Shown here in pieces: positions 24,487 through 35,247 of a stretch of 64,000 bases of DNA. The position numbers were made by a program, and so were the translations under genes. This DNA is from Novosphingopyxis iocasae (lineage in GTDB: Bacteria; Pseudomonadota; Alphaproteobacteria; Sphingomonadales; Sphingomonadaceae): the NCBI RefSeq assembly GCF_014334095.1, contig NZ_CP060495.1, forward strand, positions 2,728,501-2,792,500. The letters run 5' to 3'. Below the pieces are notes generated by a model that saw nothing but the letters and a program-made list of their open reading frames with translations, searched no databases and was not told the DNA's origin. Position 1 is the stretch's first letter. Each line of letters begins with the position of its first letter.

Positions 24487-25722
24487 ATGCAGAAAATTTG
24501 CTGGACCGCATTTCCGGTCCTGCTGGCTTTGGCGCCAGCTAGTTACGCGCAGTCAATCGGCTACGAGGAGGCATTGAGAGCGGCCGTTAGCGAACAGCCG
24601 CAGGTGCGAGCGCGGGAGTTGCAGCTCGAGGCACGTCGCAGCGTCGCTGATGCAGCTGACGAACTACCAGATCCTCGCCTCCGCGCTGGGATTCAGAACC
24701 TTCCGGTGGCAGGCCCGGCAGCCTTCGAGATCGACCGGCAGCTGCCCACCCAGATCCAGGTCGGTGTGGAGCAGGACATACCCAATCTCGCGGAGCGCCA
24801 TGCGAGAGCGCGCATGGCAGTGGCCGATATAGATCTGGCTTCCGCGCAGTTGACCCGCGCGCAGCTCACGGCTCGGCTTGGAGCAGGCGAGGCCTGGATT
24901 TCGCTCGCGTACACCCAACAGGCTCTGAATGTTATCGATGAGGCACTTAGGCAGATCGAAAGGCTGGTGCCCTTGGCGCGGAGCGCCGTTGCGGCGGGAT
25001 CGGCCAGGCCGGCTGAGAGCCTCGAAATTCGCCGTGCGGTACTGGAAGTCGAGGACATGCGGACCCGCCTAGAAGGCGACCTTGACGCGGCACGGGCCAT
25101 GTTGGCGCGATATGCTGCTGTGCAAGGCGCAGTTGCCACCGGGGCTATCCCCGCGGCGGATGTCGATGCCGAGCGACTCCGGGCGACCCTAGAGCTTAAT
25201 CCCGATATCATTCTCGCTATCGCACAGGTTCGACAGGCAGATGCGAGGATCGATCTTGCCCGGTCGGAGAAGCGGCCCGATTTCGGCATCAATGTCAGCT
25301 ATGGCAGGCGCGATCCGATGTTCGGTGATGTCGTCTCGGTCATGGGCTCGATTACGCTCCCCATCTTTGCGGGCAGGCGGCAGAACCCGAGGATTGCCGC
25401 TGCTGAAGCCGAAGCAAGCGCAGCGCAAGCAATTCAGCTTGATCGCTTGCGCGAACTGCAAGCGCAATTCGAGGCCGACCTTGCCGCTTGGCGCAGCGCA
25501 TACCGCCAGTGGCAGCGAGCCACGGAGGAGTTGCTACCCCTCGCCCAAAGCCGGGCTGATCTCGAAAGGGCCAGCTTCGCGGCAAACCGCGCCGAACTGC
25601 TGGACGTCATCGAAGCGATCAAGGCGCTGGCGCTCCTACAAATCGAGATCCTTGAGCGTGAGGAGGCGACAGTTGAAGCCGCGACGACCTTGCGACTGAC
25701 CTATACGGAGTTCCAGCCATGA
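24487..25722 (+). CDS. cusC: Outer-membrane efflux factor, CusC/TolC family
   Basis: 411 aa with a signal peptide (1-21) and no lipobox. Two TolC repeats are visible, each with long helices (LEARRSVADAADELPDPRLR near 42-61; ARIDLARSEKRPDFGINVSY near 255-275). It forms the outer-membrane duct for the CusBA pump. Its last codons overlap the start of cusB (25719-25722), so translation is coupled. Assignment to the Cus branch comes from the downstream genes. Confidence 0.88.
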   Translation: MQKICWTAFPVLLALAPASYAQSIGYEEALRAAVSEQPQVRARELQLEARRSVADAADELPDPRLRAGIQNLPVAGPAAFEIDRQLPTQIQVGVEQDIPNLAERHARARMAVADIDLASAQLTRAQLTARLGAGEAWISLAYTQQALNVIDEALRQIERLVPLARSAVAAGSARPAESLEIRRAVLEVEDMRTRLEGDLDAARAMLARYAAVQGAVATGAIPAADVDAERLRATLELNPDIILAIAQVRQADARIDLARSEKRPDFGINVSYGRRDPMFGDVVSVMGSITLPIFAGRRQNPRIAAAEAEASAAQAIQLDRLRELQAQFEADLAAWRSAYRQWQRATEELLPLAQSRADLERASFAANRAELLDVIEAIKALALLQIEILEREEATVEAATTLRLTYTEFQP

Positions 25723-27227
25723 GAGCCAAAATGGGAGCCGCGTGGGACAAACTGTCGCCGCGCCAGAAATCCTGGACGATGGCGGCAACGGTCGCCCTGA
25801 TCAGCGTCACCGCAGGATACGGGTTATCGCAGCGGGGTGAGAGCGGAAGTCAGGCAAATGGCAACGGGGGATCATCCAGCGCCGAATGTGAGGACGTGCT
25901 TTACTGGTACGATCCGATGGTGCCGGGACAGCGTTTCGACGAGCCTGGAAAATCGCCGTTCATGGATATGGAACTTGTTCCCAAATGCGCTGGCGAGGAG
26001 GCCACCTCCGGGGTTCAGATCGACGCGGGGCTTGTCCAGAACTTCGGCATCCGCACCGCCGAGGCCGAATACGGCGTACTTGAGCCGGACGTGTCCGTTA
26101 CCGGTGTTCTCGCTTACAATGGGCGGGACGTTGCAATTGTCCAGCCAAGGGCTGGCGGCTTTGTACAACGAACCTATGGGCGTGCTCCAGACGATGTGGT
26201 GAGCCGAGGCGCGCCGCTGGCCGATATTCTCGTACCCGAATGGGGAGGAGCGCAGCAGGAATATCTGGCCGTCCTGAACAGCGGCGATGAACAGCTTGCA
26301 CAGGCCATGCGCGAGCGGATGCGGCTGCTCGGCATGTCGAATGGGCAAATTTCATCGGTGGGCCGGACCGGCCGCGCGCAGGCGACGATCACGGTCACCG
26401 CGCCGACCGGCGGGGCCATCACCATGCTCGGCGTGCGACCCGGCATGACCGTGATGGCAGGCCAGACCCTGGCGGAAATAACCGGATTCTCGCCGATCTG
26501 GCTCGAGGCATCGGTGCCCGAAACACAAGCAGCGAATATCCGGGTCGGCCAACCTGTCAGTGCAACCCTGACCGCGTTTCCCGATGAGAGATTTTCCGGA
26601 CCGATCATCGCGATCTTGCCGAGCGCACAGGATGCCAGCCGGACAATCACCGTCCGCGCACAATTGCCCAATCCTTCCGGACGGCTCAAGCCGGGCATGT
26701 TCGCGCAGGTCTCGCTGACCCCCGACACCCGGCGCGCTCTGCTGGTTCCTTCCGAAGCGGTGATCCGGACCGGGCGCCGCACCATCGTCATGATCAAGCA
26801 GGACGAGGGCGGCTTCATGCCTGCCGAAGTCCGGATCGGCCGTGAGGCGGGAGGCAGGACCGAAGTGCTGGCCGGCCTTTCGCAAGGCGAAGAGGTCGTG
26901 ACCTCGGGCCAGTTCCTGCTCGATTCCGAGGCAAGCCTGGCAGGACTTGATGTTCGTGCGATCGATGAGGCAGGTCCGAACCGGGACGGTGAAGACCAAC
27001 CAGTGACATTCAGCGCAATGGGGACGATCGAGAAGATTGCCGATGGCTCCGTCACGCTGCGGCACGGACCTGTCCCGCGGCTAGACTGGCCCGCCATGAC
27101 GATGAGTTTCCGCACGAAGAATGCAGCGCAGATCAGCGGGTTCGAGGAAGGCGATAGAGTGCGCTTTACCTTCACCCAGCAGGACGCCGGCCCCCGTATC
27201 GAGACCATCAGGAGTGCCGGGCAATGA
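25719..27227 (+). CDS. cusB: Efflux adaptor CusB with built-in CusF-like domain
   Basis: 502 aa. After a membrane anchor (19-37) comes a heavy-metal-binding domain, [12 protein letters not shown]...[12 protein letters not shown] (62-90), then barrel-sandwich and beta-barrel domains ([11 protein letters not shown]-like [25 protein letters not shown] near 324). Residues about 428-500 add a CusF-like domain with the Trp and Met ligands in WPAMTMSF. The protein links CusA and CusC and here may load copper itself. It overlaps cusC and cusA by 4 nt each. Confidence 0.93.
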   Translation: MRAKMGAAWDKLSPRQKSWTMAATVALISVTAGYGLSQRGESGSQANGNGGSSSAECEDVLYWYDPMVPGQRFDEPGKSPFMDMELVPKCAGEEATSGVQIDAGLVQNFGIRTAEAEYGVLEPDVSVTGVLAYNGRDVAIVQPRAGGFVQRTYGRAPDDVVSRGAPLADILVPEWGGAQQEYLAVLNSGDEQLAQAMRERMRLLGMSNGQISSVGRTGRAQATITVTAPTGGAITMLGVRPGMTVMAGQTLAEITGFSPIWLEASVPETQAANIRVGQPVSATLTAFPDERFSGPIIAILPSAQDASRTITVRAQLPNPSGRLKPGMFAQVSLTPDTRRALLVPSEAVIRTGRRTIVMIKQDEGGFMPAEVRIGREAGGRTEVLAGLSQGEEVVTSGQFLLDSEASLAGLDVRAIDEAGPNRDGEDQPVTFSAMGTIEKIADGSVTLRHGPVPRLDWPAMTMSFRTKNAAQISGFEEGDRVRFTFTQQDAGPRIETIRSAGQ

Positions 27228-30200
27228 TCGCGCGCATTATCGATGCCTCGATCGCCAATCGGCTTTTCATCGTCCTCGCCGCCATAGCTGTGACCCTTGG
27301 CGGGTTCTGGGCCGTCCGCACAACTCCGGTCGATGCTTTGCCCGATCTGTCCGATGTCCAGGTTGTCGTCCGATCCAACTATCCGGGCCAGGCGCCCCGG
27401 ATTGTCGAGGACCAGGTGACCTACCCGATGGCCACGACCATGCTGTCGGTGCCGGGAGCGAAGACCGTACGCGGCTACTCGATGTTCGGCGACAGCTACG
27501 TTTATATCATTTTCGAGGACGGTACCGACCTTTACTGGGCACGGTCGCGGGTGCTCGAATATCTCAATCAGGTGCAGAACCGCCTGCCCGAGGGTGTTAC
27601 GAGCACGCTCGGTCCGGATGCGACGGGCGTGGGGTGGATTTACGAATATGCGCTTGTCGATCGCACGGGCGGTCATGACCTTGCCGGGCTGCGCAGCCTG
27701 CAGGACTGGTTTCTGCGCTACGAGCTCAAGACGATCCCCGGCATTGCCGAAGTCGCGAGTGTCGGCGGTATGGTGAAACAATACCAGATCGTGCTCGAAC
27801 CTTACCGGATGGCATCGTTCGGCGTCACGCATGCCGAGATCGTAAACGCCATCCAGTCGTCCAACCAGGAGGCCGGCGGTTCGATCGTCGAGATGGGTGA
27901 GGCCGAATACATGGTACGCGCGTCGGGCTATCTGACGACGCTGGACGATTTCCGCGAGATTCCCCTCAGGACTGCAACTGGCGGGGTTCCGGTTACCCTT
28001 GGCGATGTCGCCACAATCCAGGTCGGGCCGGAGCTGCGCCGCGGCATTGCCGAGCTCAACGGCGAAGGAGAGGTCGCCGGCGGCATCATCGTTCTCAGAC
28101 AGGGCGCGGACGCTCGCAGCGCAATCCAGGCGGTCGAGGAAAAGCTGGACGAATTGCAGGCGAGCCTTCCCGAGGGCGTCGAGATCGTCACCACCTACGA
28201 CCGATCGCAGCTTATCGACGCCTCGGTGGAGAATTTGACGACCAAGCTGATCGAGGAGTTCATCGTCGTCGCGATCGTATGCGCGCTGTTCCTCTGGCAC
28301 GCACGTTCGGCACTTGTCGCCATCATCACCCTGCCTTTGGGCGTGCTCGCGGCGTTCATCGTGATGCGTTTCCAGGGGGTGAATGCCAATATCATGTCGC
28401 TGGGCGGGATCGCTATCGCGGTCGGCGCCATGGTCGATGCAGCCGTTGTGATGATCGAAAATGCGCACAAGCATCTCGAGCGATGGGAGCATGAAAATCC
28501 CGACACGGTGCTTTCGGTCAAGGAACGCTGGCGGATCATCGCCGATGCATCGAAGGAAGTGGGACCGGCGCTGTTCTTCAGCCTTCTGATCATAACCTTG
28601 TCGTTCCTGCCCGTGTTTACCCTACAAGCCCAGGAAGGCCGGTTGTTTGCACCGCTTGCCTTCACCAAGACCTATGCCATGGCGGCGGCTGCGCTGCTGT
28701 CGGTTACACTGGTTCCGGTGATGATGGGCTGGCTGATCAGGGGTAAGATACCGTCAGAAGACTCCAATTTCCTCAATCGCTGGCTGACCAGGATTTACCG
28801 ACCGGGCCTTAATTGGGTGATGCGCTGGCCAAAAGCCACGCTCGCGGTTGCAGGCGCGATCTTCCTCACCACGCTGATCCCCTTCTCGCAGCTCGGCGGA
28901 GAGTTTCTCCCGCCGCTCGACGAGGGCGATCTGCTCTACATGCCGAGCGCCCTTCCCGGTCTATCGCCAGGCGAGGCCTCGGCGCTGCTGCAGCGCACCG
29001 ACCGCCTCATCAAATCGGTACCGGAAGTCGAAACAGTCTTCGGCAAGGCCGGCCGTGCAGATACGGCTACCGACCCGGCTCCGCTCACCATGTTCGAGAC
29101 CACGATCCGGTTCCGGCCGCGGGAGGAATGGCGCGAAGCCATGACGACTGATGCGCTGATCGAAGAGCTCGACCGGGTCGTTCAAGTGCCCGGTCTCGCC
29201 AATGTCTGGGTACCCCCTATCCGTAACCGCATCGATATGCTGGCGACCGGGATCAAGAGCCCGATCGGGGTCAAGGTTTCGGGCGAGGATCTTGCAGAGA
29301 TCGAACGGGTGGCGCTCGAGGTCGAGGGTGTGGCAAAGACGATTCCCGGCGTCAGTTCGGCTCTGGCCGAGAGGCTTTCCGGCGGGCGCTACGTCGATGT
29401 CGACATCGATCGCGCCGCAGCGGCGAGATACGGCCTCAACATCTCCGATATCCAGCAGATCGTCTCGGGCGCTATTGGTGGGGCCAATGTCGCGCGGACT
29501 GTTGAAGGTCTGGCGCGCTATCCGATCAATGTGCGCTACCCCCGTGAAATTCGCGACAGCGTGGACGAATTGCGAACCTTGCCCCTCCTGACGCCGTCGG
29601 GACAACAGATTACGCTCGGCACGGTCGCACGGATCGGCGTCAGCGATGGCCCCCCCATGCTCAAGAGCGAACAGGGACGATTGACCAGCTACATCTATGT
29701 GGATGTGCGCGACCGCGATCTTACATCGGTGGTTGCCGACCTCCAAGAAGCGGTCGCCGCAAGCGTCAATCTTCCGGCGGGCGTCAGCCTGTCCTACGCG
29801 GGTCAGTTCGAGTACCTTACCCGCGCCTACGAACGGCTGCAGATCGTCGTACCCGCCACGCTCGTCATCATTTTCCTGCTGCTCTATCTGATCTTCAGAA
29901 GGTGGGACGAGGCAATGCTTATCATGGGTACGCTGCCATTCGCCCTGTCAGGCGGCTACTGGCTCCTCTATCTGATGGGCTACAACCAGTCGGTCGCAAC
30001 TGCCGTCGGATTCATTGCCCTGGCAGGTGTATCGGCCGAGTTCGGCGTGATCATGCTGATCTATCTCAAGGCAGCCCTCGAGAAACGAAGTGGCGATTTG
30101 AGCGCCGAGGAAGTGGATCAGGCGATCCGCGAAGGGGCGCTCTTGCGTGTCCGACCCAAGGCGATGACCGTAGCGGTGATCCTTGCGGGTCTGTTCCCGA

Positions 30201-30391
30201 TCTTGATCGGTACCGGAGCTGGCTCGGAGGTGATGAGCCGGATCGCGGCACCGATGATCGGCGGTATGATTACCGCGCCGCTCCTGTCCATGTTCCTGCT
30301 TCCCGCCGCCTATCTGTTGTTGCGGCGCCCCCGTCCGGAAAAACCGGCCAACCCTCAAGGAGAAGAAGAATGCGTACCCCAACCTATATGA
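27224..30391 (+). CDS. cusA: Heavy-metal RND efflux pump CusA
   Basis: 1055 aa, full length for HME-RND. Twelve membrane helices in two halves; the proton-relay helix reads [17 protein letters not shown] (about 400-416) with the key Asp. Periplasmic domains carry Met residues expected to bind Cu(I)/Ag(I), though I did not map the triad. It drives export through CusB and CusC. ATG overlaps the cusB stop, and the cusF start lies 22 nt inside its 3' end, showing a compact operon. Confidence 0.95.
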   Translation: MIARIIDASIANRLFIVLAAIAVTLGGFWAVRTTPVDALPDLSDVQVVVRSNYPGQAPRIVEDQVTYPMATTMLSVPGAKTVRGYSMFGDSYVYIIFEDGTDLYWARSRVLEYLNQVQNRLPEGVTSTLGPDATGVGWIYEYALVDRTGGHDLAGLRSLQDWFLRYELKTIPGIAEVASVGGMVKQYQIVLEPYRMASFGVTHAEIVNAIQSSNQEAGGSIVEMGEAEYMVRASGYLTTLDDFREIPLRTATGGVPVTLGDVATIQVGPELRRGIAELNGEGEVAGGIIVLRQGADARSAIQAVEEKLDELQASLPEGVEIVTTYDRSQLIDASVENLTTKLIEEFIVVAIVCALFLWHARSALVAIITLPLGVLAAFIVMRFQGVNANIMSLGGIAIAVGAMVDAAVVMIENAHKHLERWEHENPDTVLSVKERWRIIADASKEVGPALFFSLLIITLSFLPVFTLQAQEGRLFAPLAFTKTYAMAAAALLSVTLVPVMMGWLIRGKIPSEDSNFLNRWLTRIYRPGLNWVMRWPKATLAVAGAIFLTTLIPFSQLGGEFLPPLDEGDLLYMPSALPGLSPGEASALLQRTDRLIKSVPEVETVFGKAGRADTATDPAPLTMFETTIRFRPREEWREAMTTDALIEELDRVVQVPGLANVWVPPIRNRIDMLATGIKSPIGVKVSGEDLAEIERVALEVEGVAKTIPGVSSALAERLSGGRYVDVDIDRAAAARYGLNISDIQQIVSGAIGGANVARTVEGLARYPINVRYPREIRDSVDELRTLPLLTPSGQQITLGTVARIGVSDGPPMLKSEQGRLTSYIYVDVRDRDLTSVVADLQEAVAASVNLPAGVSLSYAGQFEYLTRAYERLQIVVPATLVIIFLLLYLIFRRWDEAMLIMGTLPFALSGGYWLLYLMGYNQSVATAVGFIALAGVSAEFGVIMLIYLKAALEKRSGDLSAEEVDQAIREGALLRVRPKAMTVAVILAGLFPILIGTGAGSEVMSRIAAPMIGGMITAPLLSMFLLPAAYLLLRRPRPEKPANPQGEEECVPQPI

Positions 30392-30756
30392 TCCTGCTCG
30401 CGGCACCGCTGGCGCTTGCAGCCTGCGACGCTGCAGACGACAGCTCAGAGACCATGATGTCAGACGACATGGCGAACTCGGACAGCATGCCCATGTCAGG
30501 CGAAATGCCGATGGCGGAGGAGACCGGCGGCGAGCAGAGCGCCAGCGCGGAGGGAACGGTTACAGCCATCGATTCCGAGGCGGGCACTGTGACCATCGAG
30601 CATGGTCCGGTCGAAAGTATCGGGTGGCCCGCGATGACCATGGCATTCGAAGCCGACGCGCAAATCCTCGAACAGGTCAGTGTCGGTGAGGGAATAGCCT
30701 TTAAATTTCGTACTGGAACCGAAGGCAGCGTCGTTACCTCGGTAACGCCGCGATAG
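30370..30756 (+). CDS. cusF: CusF-like copper chaperone lipoprotein
   Basis: 128 aa. A lipobox (LAAC, Cys19) anchors it to a membrane. A Met/Asp/Ser-rich linker (about 25-60) leads to an OB-fold CusF domain with [16 protein letters not shown] (about 82-97), containing the Trp-Met-Met copper site. It would hand periplasmic Cu(I)/Ag(I) to the pump. This is the second CusF domain in the operon, since cusB also ends with one. Overlaps cusA by 22 nt. Confidence 0.9.
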   Translation: MRTPTYMILLAAPLALAACDAADDSSETMMSDDMANSDSMPMSGEMPMAEETGGEQSASAEGTVTAIDSEAGTVTIEHGPVESIGWPAMTMAFEADAQILEQVSVGEGIAFKFRTGTEGSVVTSVTPR

Positions 30757-30814
30757 CATGAAGGGTGGGAGGCGCTCGGTTGCGCCGGTGCCTCCCACGC
30801 AAAAACAGGTGAAT

Positions 30815-32356
30815 ATGCCCGATATCGACAGGCCCAACTTTCAGGATCGGCGCGATTTCATGAAGAGCGCCGGTCTCGCGGCGACGGGTTTCGCGGCGCT
30901 GCCGCTGCTGGGCTGCGATACGCAAAGCAGGATGTCGCTCGATCGATCAGGTGCAAGCAAACCTCTTGCCATACCTCGGCTACAGGCCGGAACGATCGAA
31001 CGGGGCGAGCGTGTCTTTCGCCTCTCCCTCACACCTGGCGAGAAAGAATTCGTGTCCGACACTCCGTCTCCGACAATCGGCATCGATGCATCCTATCTCG
31101 GGCCCACCCTCGAAATGCGCCGCGGCGAACAGGTTCGCTTTCAGATCGACAACAAGCTTGCCGAGGACGCGACTGTCCACTGGCATGGTTTCGAACTTCC
31201 CGCCACAGCGGATGGCGGACCGCACCAGCTCGTGCGGCCCGGCGAGCGCTGGAGCCCGTCCTTCGAAATACGCCAGCGCGCTTCGTTATACTGGTATCAT
31301 TCGCATCTGCATCGCCGGGCCGGACCACAGGTCTATACCGGACTTGCTGCCCCGATCTACGTGCGCGACGAGGAAGAGGATCGCCTCGATCTGCCGAGCC
31401 GGTACGGTGTAGATGACATACCGCTCGTCGTGCAGGATCGCGTGATCGACAGCTCGGGCCGCCTTGTTTACCCGCTCGACATGCACTCGCGGATGATGGG
31501 GGTGATGGGTGAGCGCATCTATGTGAACGGAACGGCCAATGCCGTTTTCGAGGCCGCCGCCGGTCCGCTGCGCCTGCGGCTTCTCAATGGATCGAATGCG
31601 CGGTTCTACACCTTCTCGCTCGAAGGTGATCGTCCGATGCAACTCATCGCAAGCGATGGCGGCCTGCTTGCCGCGCCAAGCGAGGTTCGCAGTCTTACCC
31701 TTGCCCCAGGCGAACGCGCACAAGTGATCGTCGATCTTTCCGAAGGGCGCCCGCTCCGGCTGATTGCCAGCAGCCCTGCTAACGCCATGGGCATGATGGG
31801 CGGGCAAGGCGGGGGTATGATGGGCGGCGGAATGATGGGAAACCGGACCGGTCGCGAGAGGCAGGGCCGCACATTTTCCATCCTCGATATGCGCCCCTCC
31901 GGCTCGTCGACTCCAGTGATGCTCCCGCCCACCCTCGCCGCGCTAGCCGCGCCAGACCCCTCGCTCGCCGTTCGCAGCCGCCGTTTCGTACTCGATATGG
32001 GCATGATGGGTCGGGGTATGTCGATCAACGGCCAGACCATGGACATGGATGTCATCAATCAGCGCGTACCGGTGGGTCAGTGGGAAATATGGGAAATCGC
32101 CAACGCATCGATGATGGCGCATCCCTTTCATATTCATAACGTGCAGTTCCGCTTGCTCGACCGGGACGGCCGGCCTCCGCGGGCGGAAGAGGCGGGCTTC
32201 AAGGACACCGTTATCGTCAACCCGCGTGAACAGGTCAGGCTGCTGCTACGGTTCGAAGAGAATACCGATCCCGACACTCCCTACATGTATCACTGTCATA
32301 TCCTCGAGCACGAGGACGCAGGCATGATGGGGCAGTTCGTGGTCACGGCCAGTTAG
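30815..32356 (+). CDS. Multicopper oxidase, CueO-like with Met-rich loop
   Basis: 513 aa, ATG at 30815 with AGGTGA just upstream; an earlier ATG at 30758 is less likely. A twin-arginine signal (RRDFMKSAG) is present, and a Cys (LLGC) could lipidate it. Ligands: HWHG near 122, HSHLH near 163, [10 protein letters not shown] near 432 and [13 protein letters not shown] near 493. A Gly/Met loop ([18 protein letters not shown]) near 325-345 suits Cu(I) oxidation. It lies in the cus run and is distinct from copA at 6-7.8 kb. Confidence 0.9.
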   Translation: MPDIDRPNFQDRRDFMKSAGLAATGFAALPLLGCDTQSRMSLDRSGASKPLAIPRLQAGTIERGERVFRLSLTPGEKEFVSDTPSPTIGIDASYLGPTLEMRRGEQVRFQIDNKLAEDATVHWHGFELPATADGGPHQLVRPGERWSPSFEIRQRASLYWYHSHLHRRAGPQVYTGLAAPIYVRDEEEDRLDLPSRYGVDDIPLVVQDRVIDSSGRLVYPLDMHSRMMGVMGERIYVNGTANAVFEAAAGPLRLRLLNGSNARFYTFSLEGDRPMQLIASDGGLLAAPSEVRSLTLAPGERAQVIVDLSEGRPLRLIASSPANAMGMMGGQGGGMMGGGMMGNRTGRERQGRTFSILDMRPSGSSTPVMLPPTLAALAAPDPSLAVRSRRFVLDMGMMGRGMSINGQTMDMDVINQRVPVGQWEIWEIANASMMAHPFHIHNVQFRLLDRDGRPPRAEEAGFKDTVIVNPREQVRLLLRFEENTDPDTPYMYHCHILEHEDAGMMGQFVVTAS

Positions 32357-32369
32357 GGGAGAACGACAG

Positions 32370-34709
32370 ATGAGCGATGGGCACAATGCGATCGAGGGTA
32401 CGGCGACCGACCCCGTTTGCGGAATGAGCGTGAAGATGGACGGCGCCCGCTTCATCGATCGACACAAGGGTGGCGACCATTACTTCTGCTCCTCGCGCTG
32501 CCTCGACAAGTTCCGCGCGGATCCGGAGATGTATCTTTCAAAGGCGCACCTCGATGCTGTCGAGGATGTCCCGGAAGGTACGATATACACCTGTCCGATG
32601 CATCCGGAGATCCGGCAGCCGGGGCCGGGCTCCTGCCCGATATGCGGGATGGCCCTCGAACCCGAAACGGTCACCTTGAACGAGGGTCCCGATCCCGAAC
32701 TGGTCGACATGCGGCGAAGGTTCTGGTGGAGCGCGCTCTTCACCCTGCCGCTCTTCGCTTATGCGATGGGCGACATGATCCCGTCGCGACCGTTCGATCA
32801 GATCATCGAACCCGCTTCCGCGCAGTGGCTGCAGCTTCTGCTGGCCACTCCGGTGGTGCTTTGGGGCGGCTGGCCCTTCTTCACCCGCGCGCTGCAATCA
32901 GTCCGAACCATGAACCTCAACATGTTCACCCTGATCGGCTTCGGCGTTGCCATCGCTTATCTGTTCAGCCTTGTGGCAACCCTCGCCCCGGACATCTTTC
33001 CCGAGGCATTCCGCGATCATGCGGGCCGGGTCGGCGTCTATTACGAGGCCGCAGCGGTTATCACGACCCTCGTGCTGCTCGGGCAGGTGCTCGAGCTCAA
33101 GGCGCGCGGATCGACATCGAGCGCCTTGCGAGCGCTTCTCGAACTCGCACCCCCGACCGCGATGAAGATCTTCGGTCGCGGGGACGAGCGCGAAGTACCG
33201 CTCGATGAATTGACGTCGGGGGACCTGCTGCGCGTGCGTCCGGGCGACAAGGTCCCCGTCGATGGCACGCTCGAGGATGGAAGCAGTGCCATCGACGAAT
33301 CCATGATCAGTGGCGAACCCATTCCCGTCAAGAAAAGCGCTGGCGATCCCGTGATCGGGGGCACTGTCAACCAGACCGGCAGCTTCACCATGCGCGCGAC
33401 GCAGGTCGGCGCGGACACCATGCTCTCGAAGATCGTGCAGATGGTGGCGGAGGCGCAGCGCAGCCGGGCACCGATCCAGCGGCTCGCCGACCAGGTCACC
33501 GGATGGTTCGTACCCATCGTCGTCCTTGTCGCTATCGTGAGTTTTGTCGTCTGGGCCATCTGGGGACCGGCACCGGCCCTTGCCTACGCGCTCGTCAACG
33601 CGGTCGCCGTTCTGATCATCGCGTGTCCCTGCGCGCTCGGACTGGCGACGCCGATGTCGATCATGACCGGTACCGGCAAGGGCGCGCAGCACGGGATCCT
33701 GATCAAGAACGCCGAAGCGCTCGAAACGCTGGAAAAGATCGATACGCTGGTCGTCGACAAGACCGGAACGCTGACCCGGGGCAAGCCTGATCTTGTCGAC
33801 GTAAAACCGCAGCCAAATTTCGACGAGCAGGAATTGCTGAGCCTTGTCGCTGCCGTTGAGAGAGGAAGCGAGCATCCGCTCGCCCACGCGATCGTGGAAG
33901 GGGCTCAAAACAGGGGCGCTGCCATTCTCGACGCTTCCGATATCGAATCCGTGACCGGCGAAGGTATCCAGGCAAATGTCGACAAGCGCCTGGTCGCGAT
34001 CGGGAATGAAAAGATGATGGAGCGTATGGGGGCGCTCGAAGAAGGCTGGCGGTCAACGGCGGACGAAGGCCGAAGCCTCGGACAGACGGTGATGTTCGTG
34101 GCCGTGGACGGGGCACCGGCAGGCCTTATCGCGGTCGCCGATCCGATCAAGGCAACCAGCCGCACCGCTATTGCCGCGTTGCATGAGCGCGGCATCAAGA
34201 TCGTGATGCTTACCGGCGACAGCGAAGCCACCGCGCGTGCGGTAGCAAGCCAGGTCGGTATCGACGAAGTCGAAGCGAACGTCTCGCCCGAGGACAAACA
34301 TCGCAAGATCGAGCAGTTGAAGAGCGAGGGTCGCCGGGTCGCTATGGCCGGCGACGGCATAAACGACGCACCCGCGCTTGCCGCTTCGCATGTCGGCATC
34401 GCGATGGGAACGGGTACCGATGTCGCGATCGAAAGCGCGGGCGTGACATTGGTGCGCGGCGACCTCGTCGGCGTTGTTCAGGCGCTCGTCCTGTCTCGGG
34501 CCACTATGCGCAACATCAGGCAGAACCTGTTCTTTGCCTTTGCGTATAATGCGCTCGGCATACCGGTCGCAGCAGGTGTCCTCTATCCATGGACCGGGTT
34601 GCTTTTGAACCCGATGATCGCGGCCGCAGCGATGAGCCTGTCTTCGGTATCGGTGATCGGCAACGCCCTGCGCCTGCGCGCCCTCGCTCTTCCCAAATTC
34701 GATACCTGA
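32370..34709 (+). CDS. Copper-translocating P1B-type ATPase with YHS and CPMHP domains
   Basis: 779 aa. In place of the usual ferredoxin-like HMA domain, the N-terminus has a YHS domain ([10 protein letters not shown], then [11 protein letters not shown]; 14-50) and a zinc-ribbon-like domain CPMHPEI...CPICGMAL (75-97). The membrane CPC motif ([13 protein letters not shown]), phosphorylation site DKTGTLT, and hinge [11 protein letters not shown] are intact. It pumps Cu(I) or Ag(I) out of the cytoplasm. It follows the oxidase by 13 nt. Confidence 0.95.
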   Translation: MSDGHNAIEGTATDPVCGMSVKMDGARFIDRHKGGDHYFCSSRCLDKFRADPEMYLSKAHLDAVEDVPEGTIYTCPMHPEIRQPGPGSCPICGMALEPETVTLNEGPDPELVDMRRRFWWSALFTLPLFAYAMGDMIPSRPFDQIIEPASAQWLQLLLATPVVLWGGWPFFTRALQSVRTMNLNMFTLIGFGVAIAYLFSLVATLAPDIFPEAFRDHAGRVGVYYEAAAVITTLVLLGQVLELKARGSTSSALRALLELAPPTAMKIFGRGDEREVPLDELTSGDLLRVRPGDKVPVDGTLEDGSSAIDESMISGEPIPVKKSAGDPVIGGTVNQTGSFTMRATQVGADTMLSKIVQMVAEAQRSRAPIQRLADQVTGWFVPIVVLVAIVSFVVWAIWGPAPALAYALVNAVAVLIIACPCALGLATPMSIMTGTGKGAQHGILIKNAEALETLEKIDTLVVDKTGTLTRGKPDLVDVKPQPNFDEQELLSLVAAVERGSEHPLAHAIVEGAQNRGAAILDASDIESVTGEGIQANVDKRLVAIGNEKMMERMGALEEGWRSTADEGRSLGQTVMFVAVDGAPAGLIAVADPIKATSRTAIAALHERGIKIVMLTGDSEATARAVASQVGIDEVEANVSPEDKHRKIEQLKSEGRRVAMAGDGINDAPALAASHVGIAMGTGTDVAIESAGVTLVRGDLVGVVQALVLSRATMRNIRQNLFFAFAYNALGIPVAAGVLYPWTGLLLNPMIAAAAMSLSSVSVIGNALRLRALALPKFDT

Positions 34710-34738
34710 GCGATGGGGACGGGACGGAGATCGCAGGA

Positions 34739-35230
34739 GTGACGAATCAGACGATGCAGGATCAGGACCAAATCTCTGAGGAATCGCGCGAATGGCGCGG
34801 TGCTCATCCAGCCCTCTGGATCGCGATATTCGGAATTCTCATCGCTTTCGCCTGGGAGATGCTCCAGCTTCCTTTCTACCAGTCGGGAGGTCTGTCGCCT
34901 GCCGAGGCAGCACGTCGCTGCGGCCTGGCCTCGTTCGGCGATGCCGGGATCATGGTGGCCGCTTATCTCGGCGCCTCTGTCGGCAGTGGTAAAACGCCGT
35001 GGCTCGTAGACTGGCCGATCTCGCGTTTTGTCGTGTTCCTGGGAATCGGCCTGGCCATTACTGCCATGGTCGAAGTGCTGGCTGTCGGTGCCGACTGGGG
35101 GTGGTCCTATAGTGCAATCATGCCGCTTGTGCCCGGGACCAAAATCGGCCTGGTACCGATCGTGATGTGGGTCGCGGTTCCCACGGCCACCTTGTGGCTC
35201 GCGCGCCGTCTCGGCACCGGACCCCGCTGA
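34739..35230 (+). CDS. Four-helix membrane protein, unknown function
   Basis: 163 aa from GTG at 34739 with GGAG about 10 nt upstream; ATG at 34754 is the alternative. Helices at about 26-46, 67-86, 98-118 and 134-154. A conserved-looking segment is FAWEMLQLPFYQSGG, and RRCGLASFGDAGIMVAAYLG holds the only Cys. Similar small membrane genes follow copper ATPases in sphingomonads, but no function is known. It converges on the FTR1 gene. Confidence 0.68.
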   Translation: MTNQTMQDQDQISEESREWRGAHPALWIAIFGILIAFAWEMLQLPFYQSGGLSPAEAARRCGLASFGDAGIMVAAYLGASVGSGKTPWLVDWPISRFVVFLGIGLAITAMVEVLAVGADWGWSYSAIMPLVPGTKIGLVPIVMWVAVPTATLWLARRLGTGPR

Positions 35231-35247
35231 TCGCAAACCGGGATCTC

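Noticed and set aside
26174-28492. 772-codon open frame on the minus strand
   Set aside because: It lies antisense to cusB and cusA, which have clear domains and overlapping starts; long antisense frames are expected at this GC content.
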